Of a stretch of DNA of 23,988 bases, positions 7,165 through 14,461 are shown piece after piece; within the stretch, counting starts at the first letter, position 1; the number at the start of each line of letters is the position of its first letter. Under the pieces are notes generated by a model that saw nothing but the letters and a program-made list of their open reading frames with translations, was not told where the DNA came from and searched no databases. The stretch comes from Alphaproteobacteria bacterium. GTDB taxonomy: Bacteria; Pseudomonadota; Alphaproteobacteria; Rickettsiales; JABSSG01. The translations under genes were made by a program, and so were the position numbers. The DNA lies in NCBI GenBank assembly GCA_022600235.1, contig JAHZKS010000101.1, positions 1 through 23,988 of the forward strand, read 5' to 3'.

Positions 7165-9039
7165 TTAACTTTCTAATTTGCTTTCGTCAATATCAGTAAT
7201 GCCAATAATATTTTCTACGCGTTCTTTTGGTAAAGGCATATTACGGTATTTGCTTTCATTGTGTAAAAAGTTCTGTATTGATTTGATAAACAAATTTGCT
7301 CTTTGTGATAAAGATATCCAGGACTTGGCTGGTGTAAATATAAAAATATTCGTTGTAGAAGTATTCTTTTTACTTTTTCTGAGGGATTTCTCAAAGGAAG
7401 AAATGAACTCTTTCATAGCTGTGGGTGTATCTTTCTCTGGTTTTAGTGGGTCTGTTAAAGATATTTGTCTGTGGTTTGATTTTGAGATTGCATCGCTATC
7501 TATATAAATCTGAGTTAAATATATTTCTCTCTTTGCAAACTGCATAGCAGTGCTTTTTGCTACATCTCCTTCTGGTCCAATTCCCTGAAGTATAATTCTA
7601 TCTGGATGGATTCCATCATCTAATAATTTGTTTACGTTGGCTATGCCTGTATAAATTAGATCGTTTTTGTTTTCTACATTTTCGTGGTAATCGAAGAAAT
7701 GAATTGTGGCTCCTGTTTCTAGTGCTTGTACAGATAAATCTTTAAAAATATTCCTCATGTTTCTGCTAGGAAAATGCAAGATGTGTATTCTTTCTGATTT
7801 TCCTGGACGTAATATCTTATCTATCAAAGCTCCTTCATTATTAGTGATATCTCTTTTCTCTTTTTTTGCAGCTTCAATAATATCTTCTATCTCTTTGATT
7901 TGTTTTTTCACTGTCTCTTTTGAAGAGAGCTTTTCTTCTGATAAACGTGATTTAGTAATAGAGAGAATTCTCTCTGCTTCGTTTGCAGTACGCGGGTGAT
8001 GAGGCTTGATTGTTTGGGTCTCGCTTAATACTACATCGTGATTGGTAGTTCTGCACAATATTTTTTCTTCTATAATCTCAAATAGGTCTTGAGCTTTGTG
8101 TATCTTTTCGTAGAAATCCTGTGTGTTGTGCTCTTGCTGTTTTTCTTTGTCTTTATTTTCTACGCTTTCTGTTTTAATAGTCTGTGAACTTTCTATTTTT
8201 TCTTTTATTTTTGTTATTTCTTCTTCTACTACTGATTCAGCTTTGCTCATTCTATGTATGCTATCAGTATCTCCGTCTTTTATAAAATGCTCTCTGAGTG
8301 TAGAGCTAGTAGTGGCAATTACTTTCCTTGTTAGGTTTAGTATGTCTTTTTCTGTTGATTTCTTATTTAAGTCTTGTAGTTGTGTGAATACTTTTTCAAT
8401 GCTGTTTGGGTTGTTTGTTTTTGTTAGGTCTTTTCCTAAATACGAGGATGTTGCTCCTATTATTTCTTTATAAAAATTTTCTAAAGATATGTTGGTGCTT
8501 TTGTTTTTTTGTTTAGTTTTTATTAAATCTACTAGATAATTCTTATACTGAGAAACGTTGTGTGAATTATCTGGTGCAGATGCAGAATTTTGTTTTTGTG
8601 CAAAAGTAGCTCCATTTTCTGTAAGTAATGTAATACATTCTTGATTGTCTAATTTTGTTGCTAGTTTTAGAGGTGATTCTCCATGTGCATTTACTTGATT
8701 AACTTTTGCACCTTCTTCTATAAGCATAGTTATGATATTAGAAGAAAAGTATTGTATGGCTGTTGTTAATGGAGTTTCTCCTCGTGAGTTTGTTTTGTTG
8801 GGGCTAGAACCGGATTGTAATAATATATCAATAATGTCTTCGTTCTGTTTTTTTATAGCGCATATTAAGGGTGTGTCTCCATTATGGTCAAATCCATCCA
8901 ATGTATGAACGTCTTCAGATTTGATGCCTTTGCAGCGCTTGTTTAGAGCTTCTATATCTTGTTCTGCTATTGCTTCGTGAATAGGAGATTTATCTGCAAC
9001 TTTTATATTAGCATGCGTGCTTTCGTTTTTTGTTTTCAC
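7165..9039 (-). CDS. Ankyrin-repeat protein with coiled-coil middle and hydrolase-like C-terminal domain
   Basis: A 624-residue protein. Residues about 16-148 hold four ankyrin repeats: one degenerate (SPIHEAIAEQDIEALNK) and three good ones (NGDTPLICAIKKQNEDIIDI, RGETPLTTAIQYFSSNIITM, HGESPLKLATKLDNQECITL). Residues about 165-410 are polar, rich in Lys and Glu, and look helical or coiled coil. Residues about 415-600 resemble an alpha/beta-hydrolase core: strand IHILHFPSRN, strand ATIHFFDYHE, a helix (YTGIANVNKLLDDG) and strand RIILQGIGPEGD. At the nucleophile elbow (G-x-S-x-G-G) the serine is Gly488, so hydrolase activity is unlikely. No signal peptide or membrane segment is seen. The start is GTG, forced by an in-frame stop just upstream. 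Ankyrin proteins of Rickettsiales are often host-directed effectors, but secretion cannot be judged here. I am sure of the ankyrin part and moderately sure of the hydrolase-like fold. Confidence 0.8.
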   Translation of the reverse strand: MKTKNESTHANIKVADKSPIHEAIAEQDIEALNKRCKGIKSEDVHTLDGFDHNGDTPLICAIKKQNEDIIDILLQSGSSPNKTNSRGETPLTTAIQYFSSNIITMLIEEGAKVNQVNAHGESPLKLATKLDNQECITLLTENGATFAQKQNSASAPDNSHNVSQYKNYLVDLIKTKQKNKSTNISLENFYKEIIGATSSYLGKDLTKTNNPNSIEKVFTQLQDLNKKSTEKDILNLTRKVIATTSSTLREHFIKDGDTDSIHRMSKAESVVEEEITKIKEKIESSQTIKTESVENKDKEKQQEHNTQDFYEKIHKAQDLFEIIEEKILCRTTNHDVVLSETQTIKPHHPRTANEAERILSITKSRLSEEKLSSKETVKKQIKEIEDIIEAAKKEKRDITNNEGALIDKILRPGKSERIHILHFPSRNMRNIFKDLSVQALETGATIHFFDYHENVENKNDLIYTGIANVNKLLDDGIHPDRIILQGIGPEGDVAKSTAMQFAKREIYLTQIYIDSDAISKSNHRQISLTDPLKPEKDTPTAMKEFISSFEKSLRKSKKNTSTTNIFIFTPAKSWISLSQRANLFIKSIQNFLHNESKYRNMPLPKERVENIIGITDIDESKLES

Positions 9040-9047
9040 GTATATAC

Positions 9048-9053
9048 ATTATA
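9048..9053 (-). promoter_or_regulatory. Candidate -10 box (TATAAT) for the ankyrin gene
   Basis: On the minus strand a perfect TATAAT occupies 9053-9048, 8 bp before the GTG start codon at 9039. No good -35 hexamer lies 16-18 bp upstream; that stretch is AT-rich. If used, transcription would begin at about 9041, making the mRNA almost leaderless. No Shine-Dalgarno site is present, which fits. Confidence 0.4.
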
Positions 9054-9213
9054 AGTTCTTGATTCTACGAATTATTAAGGCCATATGTTAACAAAATATT
9101 AAAAATGCAGATCAAGATGAATAAAGCGCGGAAACGATGCTTTTTTGTGTTAGATTTTACACGGTATAAACCTAATGTTTTTAGGTGTGAGAACAAGCTA
9201 ATCTAGGCTGAGA

Positions 9214-9534
9214 ATGAATAAGGCAAAAGCTGTGATGCATACATTGCCTATACAAATTGTGCAGAAGCAGAAAATATAGCAACTCAAGTGGTTAAAAAAA
9301 AGGTTGGCCGCGTGTACAAATATCATAGGCGTATCAATGTCTTTTTTCGGTTTTAAAAATGAAATTAATAGAAGTAGATAGATCGCAGTGATTTTAAAAG
9401 TTTCTATAGAGAATATGGTGAAACTTATAAATTTTGTAAAAGAGATATATAGCTATGAGTGCCCCTGCATTGTTGCTCTGCCTGTAATTGGTGGAAACGA
9501 AGAGTATATCAGGTGGGTCAATGGAGATGAGTAA
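9214..9534 (+). pseudogene. cutA: Decayed cutA (divalent-cation tolerance protein)
   Basis: CutA is a small trimeric cytoplasmic protein of about 105 residues, linked to metal tolerance. Its sequence can be followed here in pieces. Frame a (9231-9302) reads DAYIAYTNCAEAENIATQVV then KKK, matching the CutA start. Frame b (9304-9534) reads LAACTNIIGVSMSFFGF, then NEINRSR, a TAG stop at 9379-9381, then IAVILKVSIENMVKLINFV, KEIYSYECPCIVALPVIGGN and EEYIRWVNGDE before TAA 9532-9534, matching the CutA end. The frame change falls at a run of eight A (9294-9301). Frame a has no start codon after its upstream TAA (9219). ATG 9214 opens another frame, so a third lesion near the 5' end is likely. A homopolymer sequencing error could explain one lesion, but not the in-frame TAG as well. 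Confidence 0.8.
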
Positions 9535-9551
9535 ATGCTCTTGCAAGATTT

Positions 9552-9580
9552 TTAACATTGGTGTATGCTTGCCCGATAAT
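9552..9580 (+). promoter_or_regulatory. Sigma-70-like promoter for the DUF1013 gene
   Basis: TTAACA (9552-9557) and GATAAT (9575-9580) each match the consensus at 5 of 6 positions, with the ideal 17-bp spacer. The expected transcription start is near 9587, giving a leader of about 14 nt before the ATG at 9601. That leader has no Shine-Dalgarno motif. Confidence 0.55.
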
Positions 9581-9600
9581 TAAACTAGATTGACTTAGAT

Positions 9601-10128
9601 ATGAAATCACCATTGATGCCAAAGGCGACAGCTGTGTGGCTTGTAGAAAATACGTCTCTTACATTTGAACAGATTGCAGATTTTTGTGTTTTGCACCCAC
9701 TTGAAGTGCAGGGTATAGCAGATGGCGAGGTTGCTGTAGGTATTATTGCTGAAGATCCAATTGTTAATGGTCAATTGACCCAAGAAGAAATTGATAGATG
9801 CGCAAAAGACCCTTCTACAAGATTGGAAATTACTGATGTTAATAAAGTGCTTCTTAAGCTGAACAAAAAGAAAACGCAGAAATATACTCCAATAGCAAGA
9901 AGGCAAGACAAGCCAGATGCTATTGCTTGGCTGGTTAAAAACTATCCTGATGTGTCAGATGCAAAAATTTCAAAATTAATTGGTACTACGAAAGCCACTG
10001 TAACTGCTATTAAGAAGAAAGAGCACTGGAATTACGATAATCTTCGCGCAAGAGATCCTGTGTTACTTGGGTTATGTTCGCAGACTGCTTTGAATGAAGT
10101 TATCAAATCTATAAAGCCAAAAGATTAA
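9601..10128 (+). CDS. trcR: DUF1013 family regulator (TrcR)
   Basis: A 175-residue protein of the DUF1013 family (PF06242), known from alphaproteobacteria and named cell cycle transcriptional regulator TrcR in current annotation. Recognisable segments are MPKATAVWLVENTSLTFEQI (6-25), FCVLHPLEVQGIADGE, IAEDPIVNGQLTQEEI and the second half PDAIAWLVKNYPDVSDAKIS with LIGTTKATVTAIKKKEHWNY. Two helix-turn-helix-like units are visible, at about 20-42 and 115-138, which supports DNA binding. The protein is soluble and of typical family length. A good promoter lies just upstream, and the gene is separated from rpsB by 176 bp with its own promoter, so it is probably transcribed alone. The family assignment is firm; its targets in this organism are unknown. 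Confidence 0.88.
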   Translation: MKSPLMPKATAVWLVENTSLTFEQIADFCVLHPLEVQGIADGEVAVGIIAEDPIVNGQLTQEEIDRCAKDPSTRLEITDVNKVLLKLNKKKTQKYTPIARRQDKPDAIAWLVKNYPDVSDAKISKLIGTTKATVTAIKKKEHWNYDNLRARDPVLLGLCSQTALNEVIKSIKPKD

Positions 10129-10158
10129 GCCTAAAATCGTTGGTAACTCAAAAAACAC

Positions 10159-10186
10159 TTGAAATATCGGATAAAACCCTTATAAA
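10159..10186 (+). promoter_or_regulatory. Candidate promoter for the rpsB operon
   Basis: TTGAAA (10159-10164, 4 of 6) and TATAAA (10181-10186, 5 of 6) are spaced by 16 bp, 118 bp upstream of the rpsB ATG. Use of this site would give a leader of about 110 nt containing a hairpin and an unused GGAGG. It is the best match between the two genes. Confidence 0.45.
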
Positions 10187-10243
10187 TGCAGCTTAAGGTT
10201 GCTTTTGTGACTTTATTTATTTCGCACACAAGTTTTTTTTAGT

Positions 10244-10264
10244 GTCTTTATTTTATATAAAGAT
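10244..10264 (+). other. Hairpin in the rpsB leader
   Basis: GTCTTTAT (10244-10251) pairs with ATAAAGAT (10257-10264) around the loop TTTAT: 8 bp including one G-U pair. It lies 41 bp before the rpsB start. An orphan GGAGG follows at 10275-10279, 25 nt from the ATG, too far to serve it; the likelier ribosome site is TAGG at 10293-10296. In E. coli the rpsB-tsf leader mediates feedback by S2, so a comparable role is possible but unproven. Confidence 0.35.
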
Positions 10265-10304
10265 CTGTTCTTGTGGAGGTTTAACTAAAATATAGGTAAT
10301 TATT

Positions 10305-11363
10305 ATGACTACTACTTTTCCAAAATTTACAATTAAAGAAATGCTTGAAGCGGGTGTTCACTTCGGACACAAAGAAATGCTTTGGAATCCTAAGATGGAG
10401 CCATTTTTATATGGAAGTCGAAACGGGGTTCACATTATAGATTTACAAAAAACTGTTGCTTTGCTTTTTAAGGCATTGCAAGTTCTTAAAGCAGCTGGTA
10501 GCAATAAAAGAAGTAAAATTTTATTTGTGGGTACAAAGCGTCAAGCATCAGACATTGTTAAAGAAGCAGCTATTTCCTGTAATCAATATTATGTGAATCA
10601 TAGATGGCTTGGTGGTATGTTAACTAATTGGAAAACTGTTTCTAAGTCAATAAAAAGACTTGAAGAGCTAGAAGCTATTTTAGAAGAAGAGAAAAATCCT
10701 GAAACAGTTCCAAAATATAATAAAAAAGAACTCCTTGATATTGATAGAAAAAGACAAAAGATTGAGTCTTACCTTGGTGGAATTAGGAAGATGGGTGGTA
10801 AACCAGACCTTATATTCATGATTGATACCAATAAAGAAAAAATTGCAATTCAAGAAGCGGCTATGCTTGATATACCTGTTATAGCTGTAGTAGATAGTAA
10901 TTCTAGCCTTGAGGGAGTAGATTTTCCTATACCTGGTAATGATGATGCTACTAGATCAATAAAGTTTTACTGTAAGGTTGCTGCAGAAGCAATTTTAGCA
11001 GGTGCTCATGAAGCAGAAGTTAAATCTGGAGCAGAACAAGAGGTTGGTACTTTGAGTGCTTCATTGAAAGAAGAGAAATCTGATAAAAAGGACGTAAAAA
11101 AGAAAGAGTCTGTTTTGAAGGTGAAAAAAGAATCTTCTTCTGAGGATAAAAAAGAATCTGAGAAGTCTGTCGTAAAGAAATCAGAATCTAAAAAAACTTC
11201 GGATAAAAAAGAAGAGGAGAAAGAAACTAAGTCTGTTGCTAAAAAAACTGTAGCAAAAAAAGAAGAGAAGAAAGATTCTAAGCCAGTAGCTAAGAAATCT
11301 ACAGTAGCGAAAGCAGATACAAAAAAGACTGTAAAAAAAGAAACAAAATCTTCTAAAAAATAA
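10305..11363 (+). CDS. rpsB: 30S ribosomal protein S2 with long lysine-rich C-terminal tail
   Basis: A 352-residue protein. Residues 1-238 are a complete S2, the 30S protein that contacts S1 and 16S rRNA near the mRNA exit. Signatures are MLEAGVHFGHKEMLWNPKM, NGVHIIDLQKT, FVGTKRQA, VNHRWLGGMLTNWKT, PDLIFMIDTNKE, DIPVIAVVDSNS and DFPIPGNDDATRSI. Residues about 239-352 form a low-complexity tail of Lys, Glu, Ser, Thr, Ala and Val, with loose repeats such as VAKKTVAKKEEKK and KPVAKKSTVAKADTKK. Typical S2 has about 230-260 residues, so the tail is roughly 110 extra. Reading frame and base use continue smoothly into it, so it is not a frameshift artefact. Some alphaproteobacterial S2 proteins carry shorter basic extensions. 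This is the first gene of the run rpsB-tsf-pyrH-frr-glyQ-glyS-ppdK. Confidence 0.97.
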   Translation: MTTTFPKFTIKEMLEAGVHFGHKEMLWNPKMEPFLYGSRNGVHIIDLQKTVALLFKALQVLKAAGSNKRSKILFVGTKRQASDIVKEAAISCNQYYVNHRWLGGMLTNWKTVSKSIKRLEELEAILEEEKNPETVPKYNKKELLDIDRKRQKIESYLGGIRKMGGKPDLIFMIDTNKEKIAIQEAAMLDIPVIAVVDSNSSLEGVDFPIPGNDDATRSIKFYCKVAAEAILAGAHEAEVKSGAEQEVGTLSASLKEEKSDKKDVKKKESVLKVKKESSSEDKKESEKSVVKKSESKKTSDKKEEEKETKSVAKKTVAKKEEKKDSKPVAKKSTVAKADTKKTVKKETKSSKK

Positions 11364-11394
11364 TTAAACAAACATCATAATAATAGAGAGAAAA

Positions 11395-12270
11395 ATGGTT
11401 AATATTACAGCTGGACTAGTAAAAGAACTTAGAGAAAAAACAGGAGCAGGGATGATGGACTGTAAGAAGGCTTTGCTTGAGAATGAAGGTGATCTTACAA
11501 AATCTATTGATTGGCTAAGGAAGAAAGGTCATGCGGCGGCAGCTAAAAAAGCTGGACGTGCTACCGCAGAAGGTTTAGTTGGTGTTGCGGTTAAAGAAAA
11601 TTCAGGAGTTGTTATTGAGTTAAATTCTGAAACAGACTTTGTAGCAAGAAACGAAAAATTCCAGAATTTGATGAAGAATGTACTTCAAGTGGCTTTAAAT
11701 TGTAATACCATCGAAGATCTTGAGGCTGCTAAATATACTTCTGGAGATAAAAGTGTGAAAGATAGCGTTGCAGAGCATGTTGGTATTGTAGGAGAAAATC
11801 TTTCCCTTAAAAGGTTTCAAAATATTTCTGTAAATAAAGGTGTGGTATCTAGCTATGTACACAACTCTATGATGCAAGACGCAGGTAAGATAGCTGTTTT
11901 GGTTGCAATTGAGTCAGATGCTGATTCTAATAAACTTCATGAGTTAGGAAAGCAGATTGCTATGCATATTGCTGCAGCAAGGCCTGAGGCTATGACAAAA
12001 GAAGAGGTGAGTGCTGAGAGTGTTGAGCGAGAAAAGCAAATATTTTCTGAGCAAGCTAGGGCTTCTGGTAAACCAGATAATATCATTGAAAAAATGGTTA
12101 TTGGTAGATTGCAAAAATACTATCAAGAGGTAGTGTTATTAGAGCAAGTATTTGTGATGGATAACAAAACAAAGATTGCTGATTTAGTAAATAACTTTGC
12201 CAAAGAAGTTGGAAAAGATGTTAAGATAAAAGGGTTCGTTAGATACGAACTAGGTGCAGAAGTTAAATAG
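11395..12270 (+). CDS. tsf: Elongation factor Ts
   Basis: A 291-residue guanine-nucleotide exchange factor that releases GDP from EF-Tu. The N-terminal UBA-like domain (1-55) carries LVKELREKTGAGMMDCKKAL, and the exchange motif NSETDFVARNEKF places TDFVARNE at 80-87. Two repeated core subdomains follow (GENLSLKRFQN, MHIAAARPEAM, GKPDNIIEKMVIGRLQKYY), ending with VGKDVKIKGFVRYELGAE. Length and domain order are standard. It starts 31 bp after rpsB with a weak GAGAG site, and the rpsB-tsf pairing is the usual bacterial arrangement. Nothing unusual. Confidence 0.97.
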   Translation: MVNITAGLVKELREKTGAGMMDCKKALLENEGDLTKSIDWLRKKGHAAAAKKAGRATAEGLVGVAVKENSGVVIELNSETDFVARNEKFQNLMKNVLQVALNCNTIEDLEAAKYTSGDKSVKDSVAEHVGIVGENLSLKRFQNISVNKGVVSSYVHNSMMQDAGKIAVLVAIESDADSNKLHELGKQIAMHIAAARPEAMTKEEVSAESVEREKQIFSEQARASGKPDNIIEKMVIGRLQKYYQEVVLLEQVFVMDNKTKIADLVNNFAKEVGKDVKIKGFVRYELGAEVK

Positions 12271-12297
12271 TTCTAAGCAAATAAAAGAGCATAATCC

Positions 12298-13005
12298 ATG
12301 CAAAAATGGAAGAAGGTTATACTAAAAATCTCTGGTGAAGCTTTTAAAGGAAAGTTTGACCATGGTCAGGATCTTGATGCTGTAGAAGATTTAGCTGCTG
12401 ATATTGCTTCTGTGTCAAAAAATGGCACGCAACTCTGTTTAGTTGTGGGAGGTGGTAACATTTCTAGAGGAAGTTCTGTTGATTCTAAACGTATTGATCG
12501 TGCAAGAGCTGATTATATGGGAATGTTAGGGACTGTGATCAATGCATTATGTCTTCAGGCAATGCTTGTACATCAAAATGTAAAATCAAAAGTTCTGTCT
12601 TCTGTGGCTATGGATTCTATATGTGAAACTTATTCTCAGGAAAGAGCTTTATACTACATGTCTAAAGGTATAATAGTGATCTTTGCTGCTGGTATTGGTA
12701 ATCCTTTTGTATCAACCGATACTGCTGCTGTATTTCGTGGAATAGAGATGCATTGTGATGTTCTTTTAAAAGGGACTCAGGTTGAAGGAGTATATTCTGG
12801 TGATCCAAAAACAGATAAAAATGCAAAAAAGTTTGATAAGTTGACATACGATGAAGTGTTGAACAATCACCTAAGAGTGATTGATCTACCAGCGATATCT
12901 GTTGCTGGTGAACATAAACTGCCGATAGTAGTTTTTTCTATTCACAAAAAAAATGGAATCTCCGATGTATTAACAGGAAAAGGAGAATTTACTATAATAG
13001 AGTAA
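12298..13005 (+). CDS. pyrH: Uridylate kinase (UMP kinase)
   Basis: A 235-residue amino-acid-kinase-fold enzyme that phosphorylates UMP to UDP in pyrimidine nucleotide synthesis. Visible motifs are the N-terminal KVILKISGEAFKGK, the glycine loop LCLVVGGGNISRG, RADYMGMLGTVINALCLQ, the UMP-binding GIGNPFVSTDTAAVFR (about 132-147), and LLKGTQVEGVYSGDPK for ATP and metal. The protein ends with KLPIVVFS and ISDVLTGKGEFTII. The segment VIDLPAISVAGEHKLPI has Pro where many homologues have Thr before the Ala-Ile; the effect is unclear. The length is normal. The gene lies 27 bp after tsf and 4 bp before frr, an arrangement common in bacteria. Confidence 0.96.
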   Translation: MQKWKKVILKISGEAFKGKFDHGQDLDAVEDLAADIASVSKNGTQLCLVVGGGNISRGSSVDSKRIDRARADYMGMLGTVINALCLQAMLVHQNVKSKVLSSVAMDSICETYSQERALYYMSKGIIVIFAAGIGNPFVSTDTAAVFRGIEMHCDVLLKGTQVEGVYSGDPKTDKNAKKFDKLTYDEVLNNHLRVIDLPAISVAGEHKLPIVVFSIHKKNGISDVLTGKGEFTIIE

Positions 13006-13009
13006 ATAT

Positions 13010-13567
13010 ATGTTTGAAGATTTAAGATCAGATTTGCGCAATAAAATGGATAAAGTTATCCAATCTTTTCAATCAGATTTAAAATCTGTAAGGACTGGTA
13101 GAGCTTCTCCAAATTTATTAGATAATATCAATGTAGAGGCATATGGAAACATGTCTCCTTTGACACAAGTAGCTAGTGTTAGTTTGCAAGATAGTCAGTT
13201 ATTGGTAGTGCAAGTTTGGGATAGTGGTTTAGTAAAAAATGTTGAGAAGGCTATAAATATATCCAATCTTGGTGTGACTGCATCAGCAGATGGCCAATTA
13301 GTTCGTGTTCCTATTCCTCCTTTAAGTGAAGAAAGGCGTAAAGATATGGCAAAATTACTCGCGAAATATTCTGAGCAAAGTAAAATTGCTATAAGAAATA
13401 TTAGAAGGGATGGGATGGACGTTATTAAGAAGATGGAAAAAGATTCTGAGATATCAAAAGATGATTCCAGTAGAGGAAATGATTTAGTGCAGAAAATGAC
13501 AGATGACTATACTGCCAAGATAAATCATCTTTTGTCAGAAAGAGAAAAAGAGATTATGAAAATATAA
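13010..13567 (+). CDS. frr: Ribosome recycling factor
   Basis: A 185-residue protein that, with EF-G, splits the post-termination ribosome into subunits. It shows the family signatures SDLKSVRTGRASPNLLDNI (about 24-42), VEAYGNMSPLTQVASVSLQD, PIPPLSEERRKDMAKLLAKY and AIRNIRRDGMDVIKK. It has the two-domain plan of a three-helix bundle with an inserted beta domain, and the exact length of typical bacterial RRF. It starts 4 bp after pyrH, so its translation is probably coupled. It lies 18 bp before glyQ. Confidence 0.97.
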   Translation: MFEDLRSDLRNKMDKVIQSFQSDLKSVRTGRASPNLLDNINVEAYGNMSPLTQVASVSLQDSQLLVVQVWDSGLVKNVEKAINISNLGVTASADGQLVRVPIPPLSEERRKDMAKLLAKYSEQSKIAIRNIRRDGMDVIKKMEKDSEISKDDSSRGNDLVQKMTDDYTAKINHLLSEREKEIMKI

Positions 13568-13585
13568 TTCTATCTGTACTAACTA

Positions 13586-14455
13586 ATGGTGCCAAGAAAA
13601 TCCTTCCAGGAAATAATAAAAGATCTTCAAGAATATTGGCATGATAAAGGCTGTGTGATACTGCAGCCGTATGATCTAGAATTAGGTGCAGGGACTTTTC
13701 ATCCAGCGACTACTTTGTGGGCTTTGAGTAAAGATCCTTATAGTATTGCATATGTTCAACCATCTAGAAGACCTAAAGATTCAAGGTTTGGTGAAAATCC
13801 AAATAGACTATATAAGCATCATCAGTTTCAGGTAATTTTAAAACCTGCTCCATCTGACATACAGGAGTTATATTTAAATAGTTTAAGGCATATAGGTCTT
13901 GACCCAAGTAAACATGATATAAGATTTGTTGAGGATGATTGGGAGAGTCCTACATTGGGAGCTTCTGGTCTTGGTTGGGAAGTTTGGTGTGATGGTTCTG
14001 AAGTTTCACAATTTACATACATGCAACAAATAGGAGGGATTGAATGCAAAATGATTCCTGGGGAAATTACATACGGGCTAGAAAGATTAGCTCTTTATAT
14101 TCAAGGTAAAGATAATGTTTACGATCTAGATTTTAATAATAGTAAATCTGCGATCAGTAATAAAACATATGGTGATATATTTAAGAGAGCTGAGTATGAA
14201 TTCTCTGAGTATGCTCTTAATAAAGCTAATACAGACGTGTTGTTAAAGAATTTTAATGAGCTTGAAGAGGAATGTGAGAATCTAATATCAAGTAATTTAC
14301 CATTGCCTGCATATGAGCAATGTATTAAAGCTAGTAATGTTTTTAACTTACTAGATGCGCGTGGTGTAATTAGTGTTACTGAGAGAGCTTATTATATTTC
14401 TAGAGTTCGAAATATGGCAAAGCAATGCTGTGAAATATGGATTGGTAGGGAATAA
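13586..14455 (+). CDS. glyQ: Glycyl-tRNA synthetase alpha subunit
   Basis: A 289-residue class II aminoacyl-tRNA synthetase subunit that binds glycine and ATP and acts with GlyS as an alpha2-beta2 enzyme. Conserved stretches are SFQEIIKDLQEYWHDKGCVI (6-25), LELGAGTFHPATTLWAL, YVQPSRRPKDSRFGENPNRL (55-74), YKHHQFQVILKPAP, FVEDDWESPTLGASGLGWEV and MQQIGGIECKMIPGEITYGL. The C-terminus RAYYISRVRNMAKQC is also typical. It is full length. The stop is followed 6 bp later by glyS. The two-subunit form is the rule in proteobacteria. Confidence 0.98.
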   Translation: MVPRKSFQEIIKDLQEYWHDKGCVILQPYDLELGAGTFHPATTLWALSKDPYSIAYVQPSRRPKDSRFGENPNRLYKHHQFQVILKPAPSDIQELYLNSLRHIGLDPSKHDIRFVEDDWESPTLGASGLGWEVWCDGSEVSQFTYMQQIGGIECKMIPGEITYGLERLALYIQGKDNVYDLDFNNSKSAISNKTYGDIFKRAEYEFSEYALNKANTDVLLKNFNELEEECENLISSNLPLPAYEQCIKASNVFNLLDARGVISVTERAYYISRVRNMAKQCCEIWIGRE

Positions 14456-14461
14456 AGTAAT

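Noticed and set aside
8123..8473. Plus-strand frame opposite the ankyrin protein linker
   Set aside because: It is the complement of the Lys/Glu-rich linker, giving Ser/Phe/Leu runs, with no motif.
9165..9170. TATAAA upstream of the cutA remnant as an old promoter
   Set aside because: No acceptable -35 hexamer at 16-18 bp (TTGTGT is 14 bp away); evidence too weak to list.
9170..9186. Hairpin ACCTAA-TGTTT-TTAGGT before the cutA remnant
   Set aside because: Six A-T-rich pairs with no T-run and no gene end nearby; probably chance.
9607..9906. Open frame of 99 codons on the minus strand inside the DUF1013 gene
   Set aside because: It lies wholly under a conserved gene, and its Cys/Phe-rich composition is typical of a shadow frame.
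10188..10206. Terminator-like GCAGC-TTAAG-GTTGC-TTTT after the DUF1013 gene
   Set aside because: The stem is only 5 bp with one G-U pair, the T-run is short, and it sits at the predicted transcription start of rpsB.
11006..11371. Open frame of 121 codons on the minus strand opposite the S2 tail
   Set aside because: Its Phe/Ser-rich product is the mirror of the repetitive AAA/AAG lysine codons; no ribosome site or family match.
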